64,000 nucleotides of DNA, from assembly GCA_963969395.1 (NCBI GenBank), contig OZ017796.1, positions 34,772,243 to 34,836,242 of the forward strand. Direction: 5' to 3'. The notes beneath the pieces were generated by a model. The model made no database searches and was not told where the DNA came from. It saw only the letters and a program-made list of their open reading frames with translations. The translations under genes and the position numbers were made by a program. This DNA is from Pseudoscleropodium purum. Taxonomy: Eukaryota; Streptophyta; Bryopsida; Hypnales; Brachytheciaceae. Shown piece after piece: positions 13,724-27,400 of this stretch; the first letter of the stretch is position 1; the number at the start of each line of letters is the position of its first letter.

Positions 13724-15083
13724 GATTAATCAAACCAAATTTAAGAAAAAATTATGCCATGAATTTTTCAATGTGCTAATAGAATTATTGAATTAAACCT
13801 AGGAAATGAACCACTTCATGAAACGAATACTTTAAACAATAATGAATTTCAAAATATTTCATTAAATATTCTGGATTTTAAAATACATTTTAGATTTTTT
13901 TTTATCAAAGAGATGTCATCAAAACATTTCTAATTACAACTCTAACATACTAAAAACATTTTAATTATAATAATGATTTTCAAGTGTCATTTTCAAATTT
14001 CCAAATTTTAAAACTAGGTTAGATAGATTTCTTATAAGTCCATAACCACTACAAACAATAAAAGGTCTCCAATCTTGAGTATGCACATACATATCCTTAA
14101 CAACCACTATTGGCTATTTACTTGTTACTATTTTGAAAACAATGTTAAATTCATAACTAGTGCATATGATATCCAAATAGGATATATTTTAGTGCATTAG
14201 AATCCTCTTGGAAAGGGAGACAAAATCCACTACTAAAATCAAACTCTTTCATACCCTCTTCCACACTTAGTTTATATAATCTATACATAAGTTAGGTTGT
14301 TTGTTTGTTATATTCAAATTTCTTAAATCATGTGTCCCATGGTCACATTCTTGGTACCATTGGAAAGCCCTCAACAAGGAGGGGAGCACAAGCTTTGTTT
14401 TGTGTCATTCATACCTACAACATGAAAGTTGTTGAATTTCAAAATTGTTACGAATTCTATATAAAATTATAAAATTTTATTTTATTTTATTTTGACTATG
14501 GCAACATCGTAGGGCACACTGCTGATAACGATAATAAGCCAAACTACAGTTAATGACAGGAAACCACCATCCAAGCTTTGATACAATTTGACATATTAGT
14601 TTAACTATTATACTTAGTGATATTATGCTCACATTCCCTGTAAGGGAAGAGCATTTCAAAGGCCACATATTTCTACTAATGATATTCTCTACAAGTGCTC
14701 AACATTTACATTGCATGGTTTGCAAATCTATAGAAAAAATTGTCAATTCAACAACAGTTACTCTTTCCAATTATTTTCAAGTCAGTGCATTCTCCTACAT
14801 AGATTAAATTGGCAAAAGGGCACTTCAAATAAAATAAGATGGGCAAATAAGAATCTCATTATAACGATAGTCTCTCAATCAGAATGCCCAGAGTACAGTG
14901 TGCCTAATCCCCAAACTCAATCTCCAAAAAATCTGAAAGCTGGAAAATTCCTACCGGCCACATCCACAAGCAAACCAGTAGAGTGTCGTGCAACACAGCT
15001 TCCTAATTGCGAACTGAGCCGGGAAAACTTGGGAGTCTGCGTATGCAACATTTCAGCTTGCGGATTACTTTTCTTGATCCGGT
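13724..15083. other. Intergenic region between convergent genes
   Basis: AT-rich sequence follows the stop of the AT-rich gene. From about 14480 the composition becomes more balanced; this part is probably the 3' untranslated region of the minus-strand PUS7 gene. I see no gene here. Confidence 0.5.
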
Positions 15084-18000
15084 CTAAATTGCCTTCACTG
15101 TTGTAGTCACTGCTGGCTCATCGTTAAGAGACTTGTGGAATGCAACCTGGTCACAAGAAAGTAAACGCCACAACGAAATCAATCCGTCTTACCACTGCAT
15201 AGTGTAAAGATGAAAACGACGTACACATAGCAGTGCTTACACTACTTTTTTATGAAAGTGGTCGCCTAGAGTTACTGCCCACTAGCGATCGTCCCGACTG
15301 TTAATGTTATGTTCTGGTAAGAAGGGAAGCATATGTTTTGAGGACTACGTATACCAGCAAGCTTCAATGTGCTCCAAAACAACAACAAAGGAGCAATTGG
15401 AACAGCACTTCAGCTAACGCTATACTGTAACTTCAAAAGACAAGATGGAACCCACTCTAAGCGCAAATCATGCTTGTTGTTTGAAGAATATGAGGAAAGG
15501 TGCCTCACCGAAGTGGATATTTTCATTAGTTCCCTTAGAGCCATCGTTGCATAAGAAGATGCAGGTAGAGTGAAGGTCAGCTGAGCAGCTGTTTGTTCAC
15601 TCAGTTCCGAATCTGTAGAATCCTTTGATACCGCTTCAGATGATTTCTTTTGGATCCTGTCCAGATCTGTCTCAGCCAATGCTTTTGTAGGATCCGTATA
15701 CTTCAATATTTTCCTGCAACCAACACATAAGAGTAAACGTTAAGATCTGGAAGCAAGCAAACAACCAAAATACACTAGGTTTCAGACCTAAAACTTTTCT
15801 ATTCTACATACAAGGATTGGGCAACTATTGAGGAAATCACCACTCCAAGTCCGCTGGCTTCTGAAGAAACAGCCTGTAGGCTCCTGGTAGTTGGGGCAAA
15901 GCAAACTCCCTGTTCAAATGACAGCACTCAGAGCGTGAGCTACACAGAATAAAAACAGGATTAATTTTACAAAAGGTGTAGAAGCTACGGTATCAGGTTT
16001 CTCTCCTGTGGTTAAATACGATGGAAAAGCATGCAATTTGTTAACAGAACACAGTCTGATGCATTTCAGTGACCACAGTAATCCGACTATTCACAAATTG
16101 AACTTCACGCATCTTGAGAGCCAAACCCATAATCTGGTACCCAACAAAAAACAGCTCCAAAGCAGAGCTCAGTAATCCTCGGCAACCAGAACTTTGCACA
16201 TACAAGACAGGTACTCACTTCACGTTATGGGTGCAAGTGTGTAGATCCACGGAATCCTGCAGGATGCCAATGGAGTATACAAACCCACATTCAGAAAAGA
16301 GGGGCAATGTGAGGCCAAGGCAGTATACTCCACTCGGTGCGCTTACATGTGAGTGCAATTGATCATGCTCAAAAGGGGTCAACTCAAGACTCATCTGTAC
16401 GGATTTGACGGGTACAACTCAGCAAAACTAACAAAATAGACTCCAACTGCTAGTGTAAAATTTTTTAATATCGGTACCAATTAATTTACATGTTACAAAA
16501 GGGAAACAGGACCATGGAAATGCGCGCCATAAGAATTAATAAAGTTGTGAATAAACATCTCGAGAAACGAAAGAAAGGCTTTGAAGCTGGTTATCAAATT
16601 AAACCTTCTGCGCCAAATCGCGGTAGACGTCTGCAGTGTCATTCGCTGGGTAAACAGTTGAGCCCCTGGACCCATGTCAACAAATAAAGACCGAGTTGGT
16701 TGCATTCATGTGCCTTGAGGTGATATTAAACACCTGAATGATCACCACAATCTCAGCTAGGAGCAGACATCACTCGGATATTGGTCAATTCGATCTACCG
16801 AAGAGAATATCAACACCAAGAGAGGACTCAGTAACATACATTGTGCTAAGGGCGTCCTGAAAAGTCCGGTATACTTGCCCCGCCAAATATAACTCTAACT
16901 TTTCACTGCTTTGTAATTAGAACTTGAAAATTCTATCATTGGAAGCGCATTCAAAGTACTTTGAATATATACAAGAAATCTCAAATTTAGGCTTTAGACA
17001 ATGAACCGCTTCAAAAGAAAAACTAAAAGACAAAATTTATAGAGTTGTTGACAAAACACACCTACCAATGCAAAATTTGGCTAATTGCACTCCAAATGCC
17101 GTGATGTTGGTCAAATTTTGCATTGGTAGGTGTGTTTTGTCAACAACTCTATAAATTTTGTCTTTTAGTTTTGCTTTTGAAGCGGTTCATTGTCTAATGC
17201 CTAAATTTGAGATTTCTTTGTAAATATTCAAAGTACTTTTGAATGCGCTTCCAATGATAGAATTTTCAAGTTCTAAGTACAAAGCAGTGAAAAGTGAAGA
17301 GTTATATTTGACGGGGCATGTATACCGGACTATTGAGGACGCCCTAATGTTTAATTCAGAAAAACACGTACCCTGGTAAAGGGAGCAGCACATCCCAAAT
17401 ACCGTACTTTCCAGATTCAACATCTTCGGCAGTCAAGCACTGCGAAGAAAATCACACGAGTTAAGTCTCTTGTAGAACAGCAGCAAATTTATTAATCATA
17501 AGAAGTACAGGAGAGCGAGAAAATTGACTCAAGTACCTTGATTTTGTTGCGAGCTTCAGCTGGAACATCAGCATCTACCACATCATCAAGTACCACCTCA
17601 GTAACCCCTCCTTCAGAATAATCAACGATCTTGGCCTTCGGTTCTAGCTCTTCAGCAGTATCCTGCGCGTCCTTGTCATAGACAAGATCGCCAACGATAA
17701 CCTTATCCACCCCTGCACGCCAAAAAATAAATGCATAAATGAGTACTGTGCATTCTTGCCCATAAAATCTGTTTGGAACGCTTCAGCAAGCCTTCACTTC
17801 AGATTAAAAAAGCTTTAAAATAAGGGGAATGTAGAAAAGTAAGCATGCAGGTAAAACACACCATGGGACTTTGCACGGAAACTCGCTGCATGATTCCAGA
17901 GAAAGCTTTGGTAGCTGTGCACATACCTGGTTAGCAAATTAATTAGCCAAGTCAGCCCTAGTAACATGTAGATTAAAAAATAACATTGTCCTTCACAAAA

Positions 18001-21000
18001 CAAGTCCTTCACAAAAATTGAAAAAAACATTATCCGGTTTAGGCTTTGTAATGAGTTGAACATCTATTTTTAAATTACACAGTACTAACAGTTTATACCT
18101 CACTGAAGATTAAACTCATTGGACAATTATAAATGAGAAACATTTGTACAGTGAAACTTATACATGAGCTGGTTGTTAGAGGTCTTGTTATTGAGTTGCA
18201 CCACATTAGAAGTTGTGAGGAGCATTTGGTACAGGTCAACGAGCAAAACACAACTTTAACTGAGCTTACTCTGAGAGTTAATACACGAAGTAACAAATAA
18301 AGGGGTAAGAAAGCACAATTGTCGGAAGGAAACGAGAGGAATGATACGTACATCAGTCGTAAAGCTCTGGGAATGGTGTTGATAGCTTGCAAATAGTTCT
18401 TCGAATCTCGCTTTAGACAAGTTAGCTGTCAAAACCATGAAACCCGACGACATCAAATTTTTAATCTAGGAGTGAATCCAAAGTCGTGCGTACCACGAAA
18501 CCGTATCAAATGGAACATAGAAGAGGTAATATCTACAAATATAAAGTAACTGCAACAATGGGCGTGTATCCAAGAGGCACTTACAAGGGCACGCTCTGCT
18601 GTCAAGTAACGGGGAAACCGTGACAGGGCCCCGACAACATTTTCTGTTTTCTTGAAATACTCACGAGCTTCCTTGACTTCTTCTTGATGTGATCTTACGT
18701 CAAGGAAACTCCAAAAAAAGCAGCATGATTGCCACACCAGATAGTGATCACAATTCATACGCCATATCATTGGCTAGTAGCGTGTTGGCTTGGGTCTGTA
18801 CTTTCAAAGAGACGCAACCAAATATCAAAGCCAAAAGAAACAGGTAATTTAAGCAGAAATCGACAGCAAAGATAGCCAAAACATGCTCAATGACGGTCAA
18901 TCAAGCCAGAAAAACAGTACAAATAAAGAATCTCACTCAAAAACCTCTCCGTAGCGATTAGGGCTTCAATCATTCGATAATCAACATAGCACAAAAACAT
19001 CAGGCAAACAACCTATGCGACAGGATATCTCCTTCTCGAGGACTTAAGATAAGACCGGCTGCTGCCTTCCACTCTCCTCTAAGTAAGGCAGCTCCCACAC
19101 TGTGTGTAGCTATCGAGCCACTTCCAAATCGCTGCAAATGAGAACCATAAATTAGTATAAGACATTCATACCAATTTCATAATACTTGGTTGATAATCTA
19201 ATAGTGTGATTTTACAATTCGTCCCACAGCCAGGACTGGAAATTTTGCTAGAGCATAAGCACCAATACAACCAAGAGCCAATGTACCCTACTTGAAGTCC
19301 GAAGTAGTTGATAAAGCCACTCTCCCCAAGAGCTTTTACGGCATTCTCAATGGTCTGGTCACTCTCAGCCGCTACTCCCCTGTCGGGAAACACCAAGACA
19401 AAATCGTGAAGCCGTGAAGGCAAAACACAATTCTATATGAAGCAGGAGCTCAACTACATGGATTCTAGTGATTCAACAGGCTGTTGTAGATGACATCAAT
19501 AGCGGATTTGTTGAAACCGTTCCCAAACTCAGGTATTGCAACGTTTTAATTCAGAATATCAGAAAGCAAAAGACATGTGCGAGAATTAAATCTAACCGCA
19601 ACGTAATAGTGAATCGATTCCCGCACAACATTCCCAGGATCAAAGCTTTATCTACATAGCTGCAACAAAAGAAAACAGTCAATGTCATAAATTTAGGCAA
19701 GCTGGAGAGATGAAATCTTACGCAAGCCATCCATGTTCCAAGATAGAGTGCAGTTTTGTGTCCTGTCACCAGCAGTAAGATTAATTGCTCAATATGCATG
19801 CAATGAACCAGAAAGTGCACCTGAAATTTCCAACTTTGATACCAAATAGTCGCTGGTTCAAAGCTGCGAGCTTTGCTGCTGATTGCTTGAATACAGTTAC
19901 CTGAAGATCGCGAGGGCAGAGTTTAGAATGTACTTGAATATAACCATGCTCATTCGTTCAGAAATGTTCATTGAAGATTACGATAGAAAGAGATCTTGAT
20001 AAATAAACCTGCTGTGTTGTGATAGCTCTTTTGTCCTTAGTCCCAGCGAACCCAAATGACTTCGGCTGTCAATTTAAGAAAATTCATCAACACTCGGGAA
20101 GGGTCAGGCTCAGTGTACATACCAAAAGGGATATGAATCAGAAACTTCCAAAACGGACGTCCAATATTACCCCACCCCCTAAAATAAAAAGTGTAAGAGG
20201 TACATCATAAAAAGGATGAAGCATGATGCACAGACAAGAAAAAATAATGGGGGTAAATACCTGAACATGAAGCATTCTGCCGATGACAGTCAAAGAATCT
20301 TGAGTATCCTTGTTCTCCTTATAAAGACAGAACCTAATTCCCAAACCAAATATGAAAGTTATCAACTGGATAAAGCAAACTCCTACCTTGAATTGGTATG
20401 GAGCATTACGTGCACACACCTGTAACCCCGTCACAAGAATTAATTAAAAAAAATTTAAAGTCTTTACTTGATGGAGGAAAACAAGGACTTGGTAAGCCAC
20501 AGATAACAAAAAAGGTGTTGCGAACACACTGTAAGAATTTAGGACGCTCGCTTGGCCAACCATCCGATCCCCGTGCGTCATAAGGCTGGTCAGAGTCACC
20601 TTCATTTGGTTTCTGACGTTTACTATCCCTCTCCCTCCCCCGACCTCGGCCACCATGCTCACTTCCTCGTTTCTGAAATCGGTTCCCTCCTCCCTGATTA
20701 CTAATTTGATGTCGAAGCCTGATACACTTTTCCGTTGATGTCGATCCGTCCACAGTGTCTGACGTAAGGAAGGTTAATCGACCTTTGAAGAAATTATGAA
20801 TTATCTGCAGAGAAAAACTTAATCATATTAATGAACAACCTCGTACAACTAATGCCACCTTCATATACACAACACGCTGCATTAACAGAACACGTCTGCC
20901 ATTAGAAAGAAGGAACTCCCAACATTAGTAGAACTATGATAACCAATAGCTTCAGTTGGTTTAACACTCCAATTCCTCAGATCTTGTTCACAAGATTACA

Positions 21001-22682
21001 TGGTTCGATGGAAAGTATATCCTTACTAGCGAGCTTCTACTGCATCATGTACATCGAGCATAAGTAACTCAAAAAAATAGACAAAAACTCAATTTGAGTA
21101 ATCGGCTCTGTTCGTTAAGTTTAAACGGATAGTCGACTCCAGTGAGCGAGCATCCCTTATGAAAGCTGGAAGTCGTTGATACCAGAGCTGGTGTTGGACC
21201 ATCAAGAGTAATAATTAATTGAGATTCTATTGCCGTACCCCTCGATGACTTTTGTCGTCGTCAGGCGCTAGTAAGACAGGAGAGACTGGATCTCCCTTGC
21301 AATTTGCAATCTGGAGAAGTAGATCCTCCAGCACTTTTGCGTTGCTTTCACCAGCGATCACCTTAAAGGCCAGCACATCTGCAGAGAATTCACTACTCAA
21401 AGATTGCGCTTCCTTGTCCTCCTTCACCTCCTTCGCCTCAAGCGCCTCTGCGACAGTTTCCTCAGAAACTTTAACTAACTGAACTCTCTCCTGATTCAGT
21501 AATCAAATTTTCAGTCGTTACTCAAAACCTAGCTTAGCTTCTGCACAATCTTGTAGCGTAATGGCTCTTTCTACTTAGACATTGGCAAAGCCTAACCACG
21601 GTTGACACATGCAAGTCCACCGTGAAGATGCCACTCTGATCATCCAACAGACATGTCATCAAACAAATGCAACTGAAAGTCTCAAGAAGCGCAGCAATGT
21701 GGTCATTCACTCCGCTCAGGAAAGAAAGCTCAAGAAAAATAAAAGAGCAAGCGGCCTATCCTGTCTAGAAACTTACCTCTGAAGGAGCCTCTAGATCCGT
21801 AAGATGAATGATAGTCCTACTGAGGTCCACCTCGTTTACAATGAAATCTGAAAATCTGATCAAACATACTTTGACATCAGTTGCAATGCACTCAGCATGG
21901 TACACCAAAGAATTTCGTCTGACTCCCTTGAGTCAGTGCCCGCTTATACTTTTAACGAAATTAAAAATCCTTAATCTCAACAGGCCAACCGAGGTAGAGG
22001 TACTACACCTAGTTGAGATCGGTACCTAATTGCGACACCCTAGACTCTTGCATGATTAGTTCATATTGATTAAGGGAATTCGTGTCGATTATAGGTCATC
22101 TACCAATTAGAACTTTGAATCCTTAGAGATTTTGCATGCAATGTCAGAGGCATTCTTCAGTACATTGGAATTGTCTTTGATTTGCTGAAAAGAATGTAAA
22201 AAAATTTACCACTAAGATGACAGTAACTATGCTCAGCAATTACAATGTCGCTTCTAAGGGTAGTTTCCAGCTCTCCTTGCATGTCTGCAAAGAATTACTA
22301 ACCTCTGTTTCAGAATTCCTCGAAACCCGGGGAGAGAATTCGCGTAACTCAGAATTCCGACCGCCTCTTCGGTAGACATTTCTGAGCTCACTCCACAATT
22401 TCGAAAAAAGTTAGTTCAAAACTGCGTTCGAGTACTCTTGCCAATTTAAATGTTTCAGTCCTCGGTATCTTACGTACCAAAAACTGCGTGTCTTCTTGCA
22501 CTCTGCCAATTCGTCCCAGAGGTCACCGAGGCGTCTGTTGCAACCGTAGTGTCCTCCTCCTTCAACTGCGTAACCGCACAAAACCTAGCTCGGAGTGTAA
22601 TGGCCAAGGTAGGCAAGCGTTGGTGATATTCCTGCAAAGCGCGCAGCGCGAGACAAGAGACACTTCTTCGCACCAATGGCAT
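15084..22682 (-). CDS. PUS7: tRNA/mRNA pseudouridine synthase of the TruD/PUS7 family
   Basis: Twenty-one exons join in one open frame (765 residues): 22682-22478, 22381-22303, 21855-21777, 21490-21239, 20804-20530, 20333-20261, 20065-20009, 19900-19821, 19659-19597, 19379-19292, 19131-19013, 18693-18585, 18425-18352, 17926-17862, 17712-17537, 17439-17372, 16665-16605, 16256-16219, 15909-15841, 15713-15509 and 15146-15084. All introns are GT-AG. TruD family marks are SLPGFRGILKQRFSDFIVNE near residue 85, GTKDKRAITTQQ at 329-340 with the expected catalytic Asp332, INYFGLQRFGSGS near 412, RLMYVHSYQSFLWNHA near 515 and FTLPASSYATMALREL near the C-terminus. The enzyme isomerises uridine to pseudouridine in tRNA and mRNA. 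Exon 1 (from the ATG at 22682) encodes about 68 residues that look like an organelle targeting sequence. A second ATG at 22379 starts just before the conserved domain. An Arg/Gly-rich insert (near residue 245) is probably disordered. Confidence 0.95.
16850..17344. mobile_element. Foldback MITE with TAA target duplication inside a PUS7 intron
   Basis: Two long inverted arms (16850-17077 and 17113-17344) flank a 35 bp loop. They are nearly complementary along their whole length. The ends are GGGCGTCC and GGACGCCC, and both sides have TAA (16847-16849 and 17345-17347). A 3 bp TAA/TTA duplication is typical of PIF/Harbinger (Tourist-like) elements. It has no coding capacity. The element lies in the intron after exon 16 and ends only about 27 bp from that intron's 5' splice site. 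The pre-mRNA would carry a hairpin with a stem of about 230 bp. Confidence 0.9.
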
Positions 22683-22840
22683 TAAGTTACATATGTCGAA
22701 TTTCTTCAATTCCCGGGAAGCAATGCGCCAGCGCCCGACGTGAATACAAACTCCTCCTCGCACTGCGACGGAAGCTTTTGATTGCTTGAAGGGAATCTTC
22801 GTCAAGGCACTTGATCGCAAACAGCAAACATTTCCTGGAG

Positions 22841-22858
22841 CCCTAAACCCTAAACCCC
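22841..22858. promoter_or_regulatory. Double telo-box upstream of PUS7
   Basis: CCCTAAACCCTAAACCCC holds two AAACCCTA-type motifs about 160 bp upstream of the chosen PUS7 start. Telo-boxes are common in plant promoters of translation and ribosome-biogenesis genes, which fits an RNA-modification enzyme. The function here is inferred from position only. Confidence 0.6.
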
Positions 22859-23089
22859 CACCCTTGATGAATGTGATTCATTTGGATGAAATTGGATAAA
22901 TGCGATGAACGATTCGAGGCTAATAAGTTTCATTGATCCAAGACTGCCATTTGTAGTGCAAAGATCACTTTTCTTGCACATTTGTTTGCAAGATCTTACA
23001 TAAAATTTATGTCACAACATGAAAAAAAATTTCAGACACTTTGCCCAAGTAGATTGTAAAATACTAATGCTCACAATGAAATGAAAAAA

Positions 23090-23590
23090 AATTTAAATAC
23101 CTTGCTTTATTAGGTTTTGAGACTTTGAATCCCATCAACTTAATTTTTTTGTACTAAAGAGACTTGAAGATATGATAACGAGATTGAGTTGAAAATTTAG
23201 GCCAATTTTTCTTTTTTCAAATTTAAAAATTTTCACACCTTTGAAAATTATTAAGTAGAAGTGGATACAAAAAAGAATGAACCACTGAAATTGTTGTAGT
23301 AAGTAATAACCCCCCCTTGAATCTTTTTGCTTAAAAAAATTGTGAAAATTGACTTGAGAACAAAATCTAGTAACTCTTTATAACTTTCACATCATGAATC
23401 CAAATGGAATGAATCATGAGACATGGTTTCTATATACACGTAGTCTAAATAATATTTGTGAAGAAAAAAATTTAATATATATAATTTTAAATTTTCTTAG
23501 TTTATTGTGTTATTTAGACTTGAAGATTTTATACTTAGGAGGACATAAATTTTTCATTAAAGTACCAAATGATATTATTTGACAAAGCTT
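23090..23590 (+). repeat. Dispersed repeat family B, partial copy
   Basis: It shares blocks such as ATTATTAAGTAGAAGT and TAACTTTCACATCATGAATC with the copies at about 39350-40270, 48850-49860 and 63340-64000. The copy is diverged and shorter. No protein coding is evident. Confidence 0.5.
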
Positions 23591-24093
23591 TAAGAAAAAT
23601 AATGATATACATCCGTAGAAGAGAGAATGAATGTTACATTGTATATGAATCAAAGATATAGATATGTTGGACGACTTTCAATGATGTATAAAAACAATAC
23701 AAAAATAAGATTACTATTTATAATTTGAATACTGAGAAATTAAAATTATCCATTATAATACCATACTCGGTGGTGAGGTTCAACATTCCCTACTAAATAA
23801 TTAATTAATTTTGACAAATTGTGATTCAATAAATGCTTAAAAATAGAGAGATTTATTTTTCTCCTATACAAATTTTAAAAAAAAAATGATAATACCCCCC
23901 AATATTTTGTTATCTACATTTTGAAATATTTTTTTTGCCAAATCACCAGATGTGGAATTGAAGTTGGAAAGAGTAGTGACTTTAAAGTTGATAGTTCTAT
24001 TTTACAATTGGTGTTTCTTTCTGGAGTGACTTTTCTTTTCAGAAATGGCTTTCCTTTCAGACTCCAACCAAAGCATCGTCTTCCTCCTGGGGT

Positions 24094-24120
24094 TCTCTCT
24101 CTCTCTCTCTCACTCTCTCG
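24094..24120. repeat. CT microsatellite in probable 5' leader
   Basis: An uninterrupted run of CT dinucleotides with one CA step lies about 360 bp before the start codon of the next gene. CT-rich tracts are common in plant 5' leaders and core promoters. Confidence 0.7.
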
Positions 24121-24476
24121 CAGCTGAAATTTCCACTGTGAGATTTCTTGCAGTGCAGCTGCTCTGTCGTCACCACCTGCGCTTGATTGCAAGCTTTCGC
24201 GTGTTCCTGCAAGCTCACCGATTGATTGCACCAGTTTCGTTCAAGCCCTGCGCCTCACAATTCAGTTCTCCTTCTCGACCAAATGTCTCGTTAGTCTTCG
24301 CAATTTGTCCCATGGTCGGGACTGGGAGTGGCATTCCGTTACGCTAATTAGCCTTTACAATCGATTGCGTTTGTGGGATTTCTTGCGACAGGGCTCTAGG
24401 TTTTGTGGATTCCGGGTGGCAGTGGGAGAGTTCTTGTTCTTTCTGCAATGCTCGCAGCTTTCTTGTCGTCACCGAG

Positions 24477-27400
24477 ATGGCTGATGGCAGTGCAGCTGCC
24501 GTGCAGGCCGAGTGCGACCGCCGTATTCACGTTCTAAACCGCGACTCGTCCCCCACGGCCACGGCCACGGGCTCCACGTCCTTCGATCACCTGCACTGGG
24601 CTCTCTCGCTCCTTCGGCACTTCCATAATCAGGAAGAGAGGTGGATACATTCTCACATTGCCATTGCGTTCCTTCCCTTCCTCACTCTTTTCTTTTGCTC
24701 CTCTTGAAGCCGTCGCTTTCCCTCGTGTTTCCGAATAATGATGGATTGGTCTGCTTTTGGTTTGTAGATTGGGGGGAGACGAGGTCGGGATTAATCATGG
24801 ACCCGGGTGTGAGGCTGCGGTCGGGCACGTGGCCAAAAGGAAAGCAGAATTTGAGCCTTCTGTCGCTGAAGGTAGGTGTATACCGTTTCTTTTCATGGAA
24901 TTTGCCTCACCGTTTGTCATATTTCAACTGTGAAGGATGATTTACCTAGTTGTTGATTACTTTCCTTCTGTGATTTAGGGGTTGGATTTAGGGTTTTAGG
25001 GAGATATGTATGTAGGCTTAAAATAGAGTACGCTATAAACCATTTTAACCAATATGTCGGAATGTGATTTGGGGGCGATAATTATAGAGCTGTGGTGAGA
25101 TCAGTTTGGGTACAAGAGCCAAATCTGTTTAAGATCAAACTTTGATTATTGTGTGCATGCAATTTCAAAGGGGGAGGTTGTAGACCATTATTGAAGGGAG
25201 AGTGGACAACCACATTTCCATTCAAAGATCAGTGGTCATAGACCTTCAGCCAAGTGATGCTTACACCCAACTTGTTAATTGAAGGGCAGCTGAGTGATGA
25301 ATAGAAGAGTTGCTGTTGGTAACAGGAGTTGCTGTTAGTCAGTTGGAGACGGGATCAGATACCTAACAGTTTGGGTATCCTCTTCCTGATGTGCAGATGA
25401 AGAGGACACAGAAATGGAGCTCTCTGTTACAGAGAAAATGACGCGTCCCGAACACACTTCACCCTCGCAACCAAATAATGACATGAGTACAAATGAGGGT
25501 ACGAAATCAGAGTCTGGCCAGGAACGACACAAAAGTGACCCGAATGTGGATTCCTTGGAGGAAGTGGTCAGGAGAGCTGACAGTGGCAAGGCCGGGATTC
25601 GCATGGCTCAGATTGTGGGTATTTGGATCGGACGACGTCAGTGCCATGCTCTGGTGCATCTCATCAGTCATTGCTTGTGCAAAAGCCTGAACCAGGTGTC
25701 TCCATTCAAAGCTGCAGTTGCTGATATGGCTCTTGAAGGTGTGTCGGGGAGGGGAGAGGACTCCAATGCGGAGGACGGGGTGCATTCAGCTTCTGACTCT
25801 CTCTGGCTCCATAAGTGGCTAGTTCGGGAGGTGATGCAGGATAATATCTCCACTCATCGGAGCCCTCTCGACTGGCTTGTTGCTCACCTCACAGCCGCCA
25901 GCCCGAGCTTGTTCCTTGGGGCTGTGATAGATGATCTCTGGGAGAATGTGATCGCATGTGGTACCAACAGCATGGTGTCCCTCTCCATTTATATTCGTCG
26001 GATTGGTGTCTTGGAGTATGCTGCATTAAGGTCTGTAATGATTATGTATACTCTGTCGATGCATTTGATCACAATACGCACGAGCTTATCTTTTGGATTG
26101 TTCGGGAGAATAGTTGATGAAATAATGAATGTTTAAACCCCTAAATAACCAAAAGGCCCAAATAGTGCCTCATGCTTTCTTTCTTTCTGACAGTTTTTGA
26201 GTACAATAGTTGATATAGAAATTTTCTTTTTCATTTTTATTCACTCGTTTATTATTTCGTTTATTATTTATTATTTTTCGTTGTTGACCAACGCATGCAA
26301 AATTCTTCTCTGATTCTGGTGATATTACTTTTGTCCCCAACCGAATTGTCTTTTACACAATATGATCAATCGAATTAGCCATTCTAAAACCATGATATAT
26401 CGGTTCTTTAGGGATTAAAGCATGCAGAGCACGATTAGAGTTTTAGAATTCTTGCTATCATCTTGGTCTTGCGGGACGACTGACAGAAGCCTTGGATGTG
26501 ACTTTGATGCAGAGGGTCAGAGCAGGTTGCTGTCGAGTTACAACGAATATTCTCAAAGATAGGATTTGTAGAATCACTTAGAGGCGAAGGAGGAACTAAT
26601 GATTTGCAAACTCATAACAAGAAAAGACTTGAGAAAATGTGGAGTATGTGGTTGGTTACGGCCACACTGTGTCCTAAGTTTTTGGCTGCATGCTCTCGCC
26701 ATTGGATACCATCCCTTACTGTGCAGACATTTGAATCTTGCAGCAGCTTGTTTGTGGATGTGATTACCGTAGGAAGTCCGCTCACTTCCCTATGGCTCAT
26801 TTTGGAGGTAATCTCCTTTTTCATCCTGTTTGATATTTTTGTATGGTATGGATACATCATATATATGACTGCTACATGTTCATCAGGATATTTCACTGAT
26901 TACAAGTCCTTTTTTATTGGACGCAATGTTCGTTACTATGTTCACTCGTGGTATTCATCCAAGGCTCTTAAGCAGCAAATTAGTTCTGTCCTTATTATGA
27001 AGAGGGTTTTGAAACTGCAGGGTGTTGATCAAGGGGAACCTAAAAAACTTTCTGCATGGTTATCTGCAATTCTTAGTCGAAGGATATGTGAATTAGCGCC
27101 CGTGGGAGCTGTTCTTGTTATCTTATTGAATCGACTGGCTGGGGTTGCCCACTCGGACAGGCTGGAGAAAGGGTCCTTGGAATTTTCTACCTCTTTGCTA
27201 CAAAGATTGTACATGGATCTTTCGATGCGTATTCTTCCACGGGTCATAGGTATCAAGCTCTGTCTTTGCATTTGGTATACAGATTCCGAGCTCAGTATTC
27301 AGAGATGAGAGCATCTTTTTGTCTCTGAAATGGGGTTGGTTAGACTGTTCTTTAAGATCAGATTATCTGACGTAATATATTAACAGTGCTTTTAGGGGCC

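Larger units (their letters stand above)
22859..24476. other. Intergenic region and probable 5' untranslated region of the next gene
   Basis: The first part is AT-rich and contains a fragment of dispersed repeat family B (about 23090-23590). From about 24000 the composition becomes balanced; this is probably promoter and 5' leader of the gene that starts at 24477. It includes a CT microsatellite (24094-24120). An open frame at 24045-24347 has no coding features I can defend. Confidence 0.5.

Noticed and set aside
22683..22820. Longer N-terminus for PUS7 upstream of 22682
   Set aside because: The open frame there has no ATG start; the first ATG in frame is at 22682.
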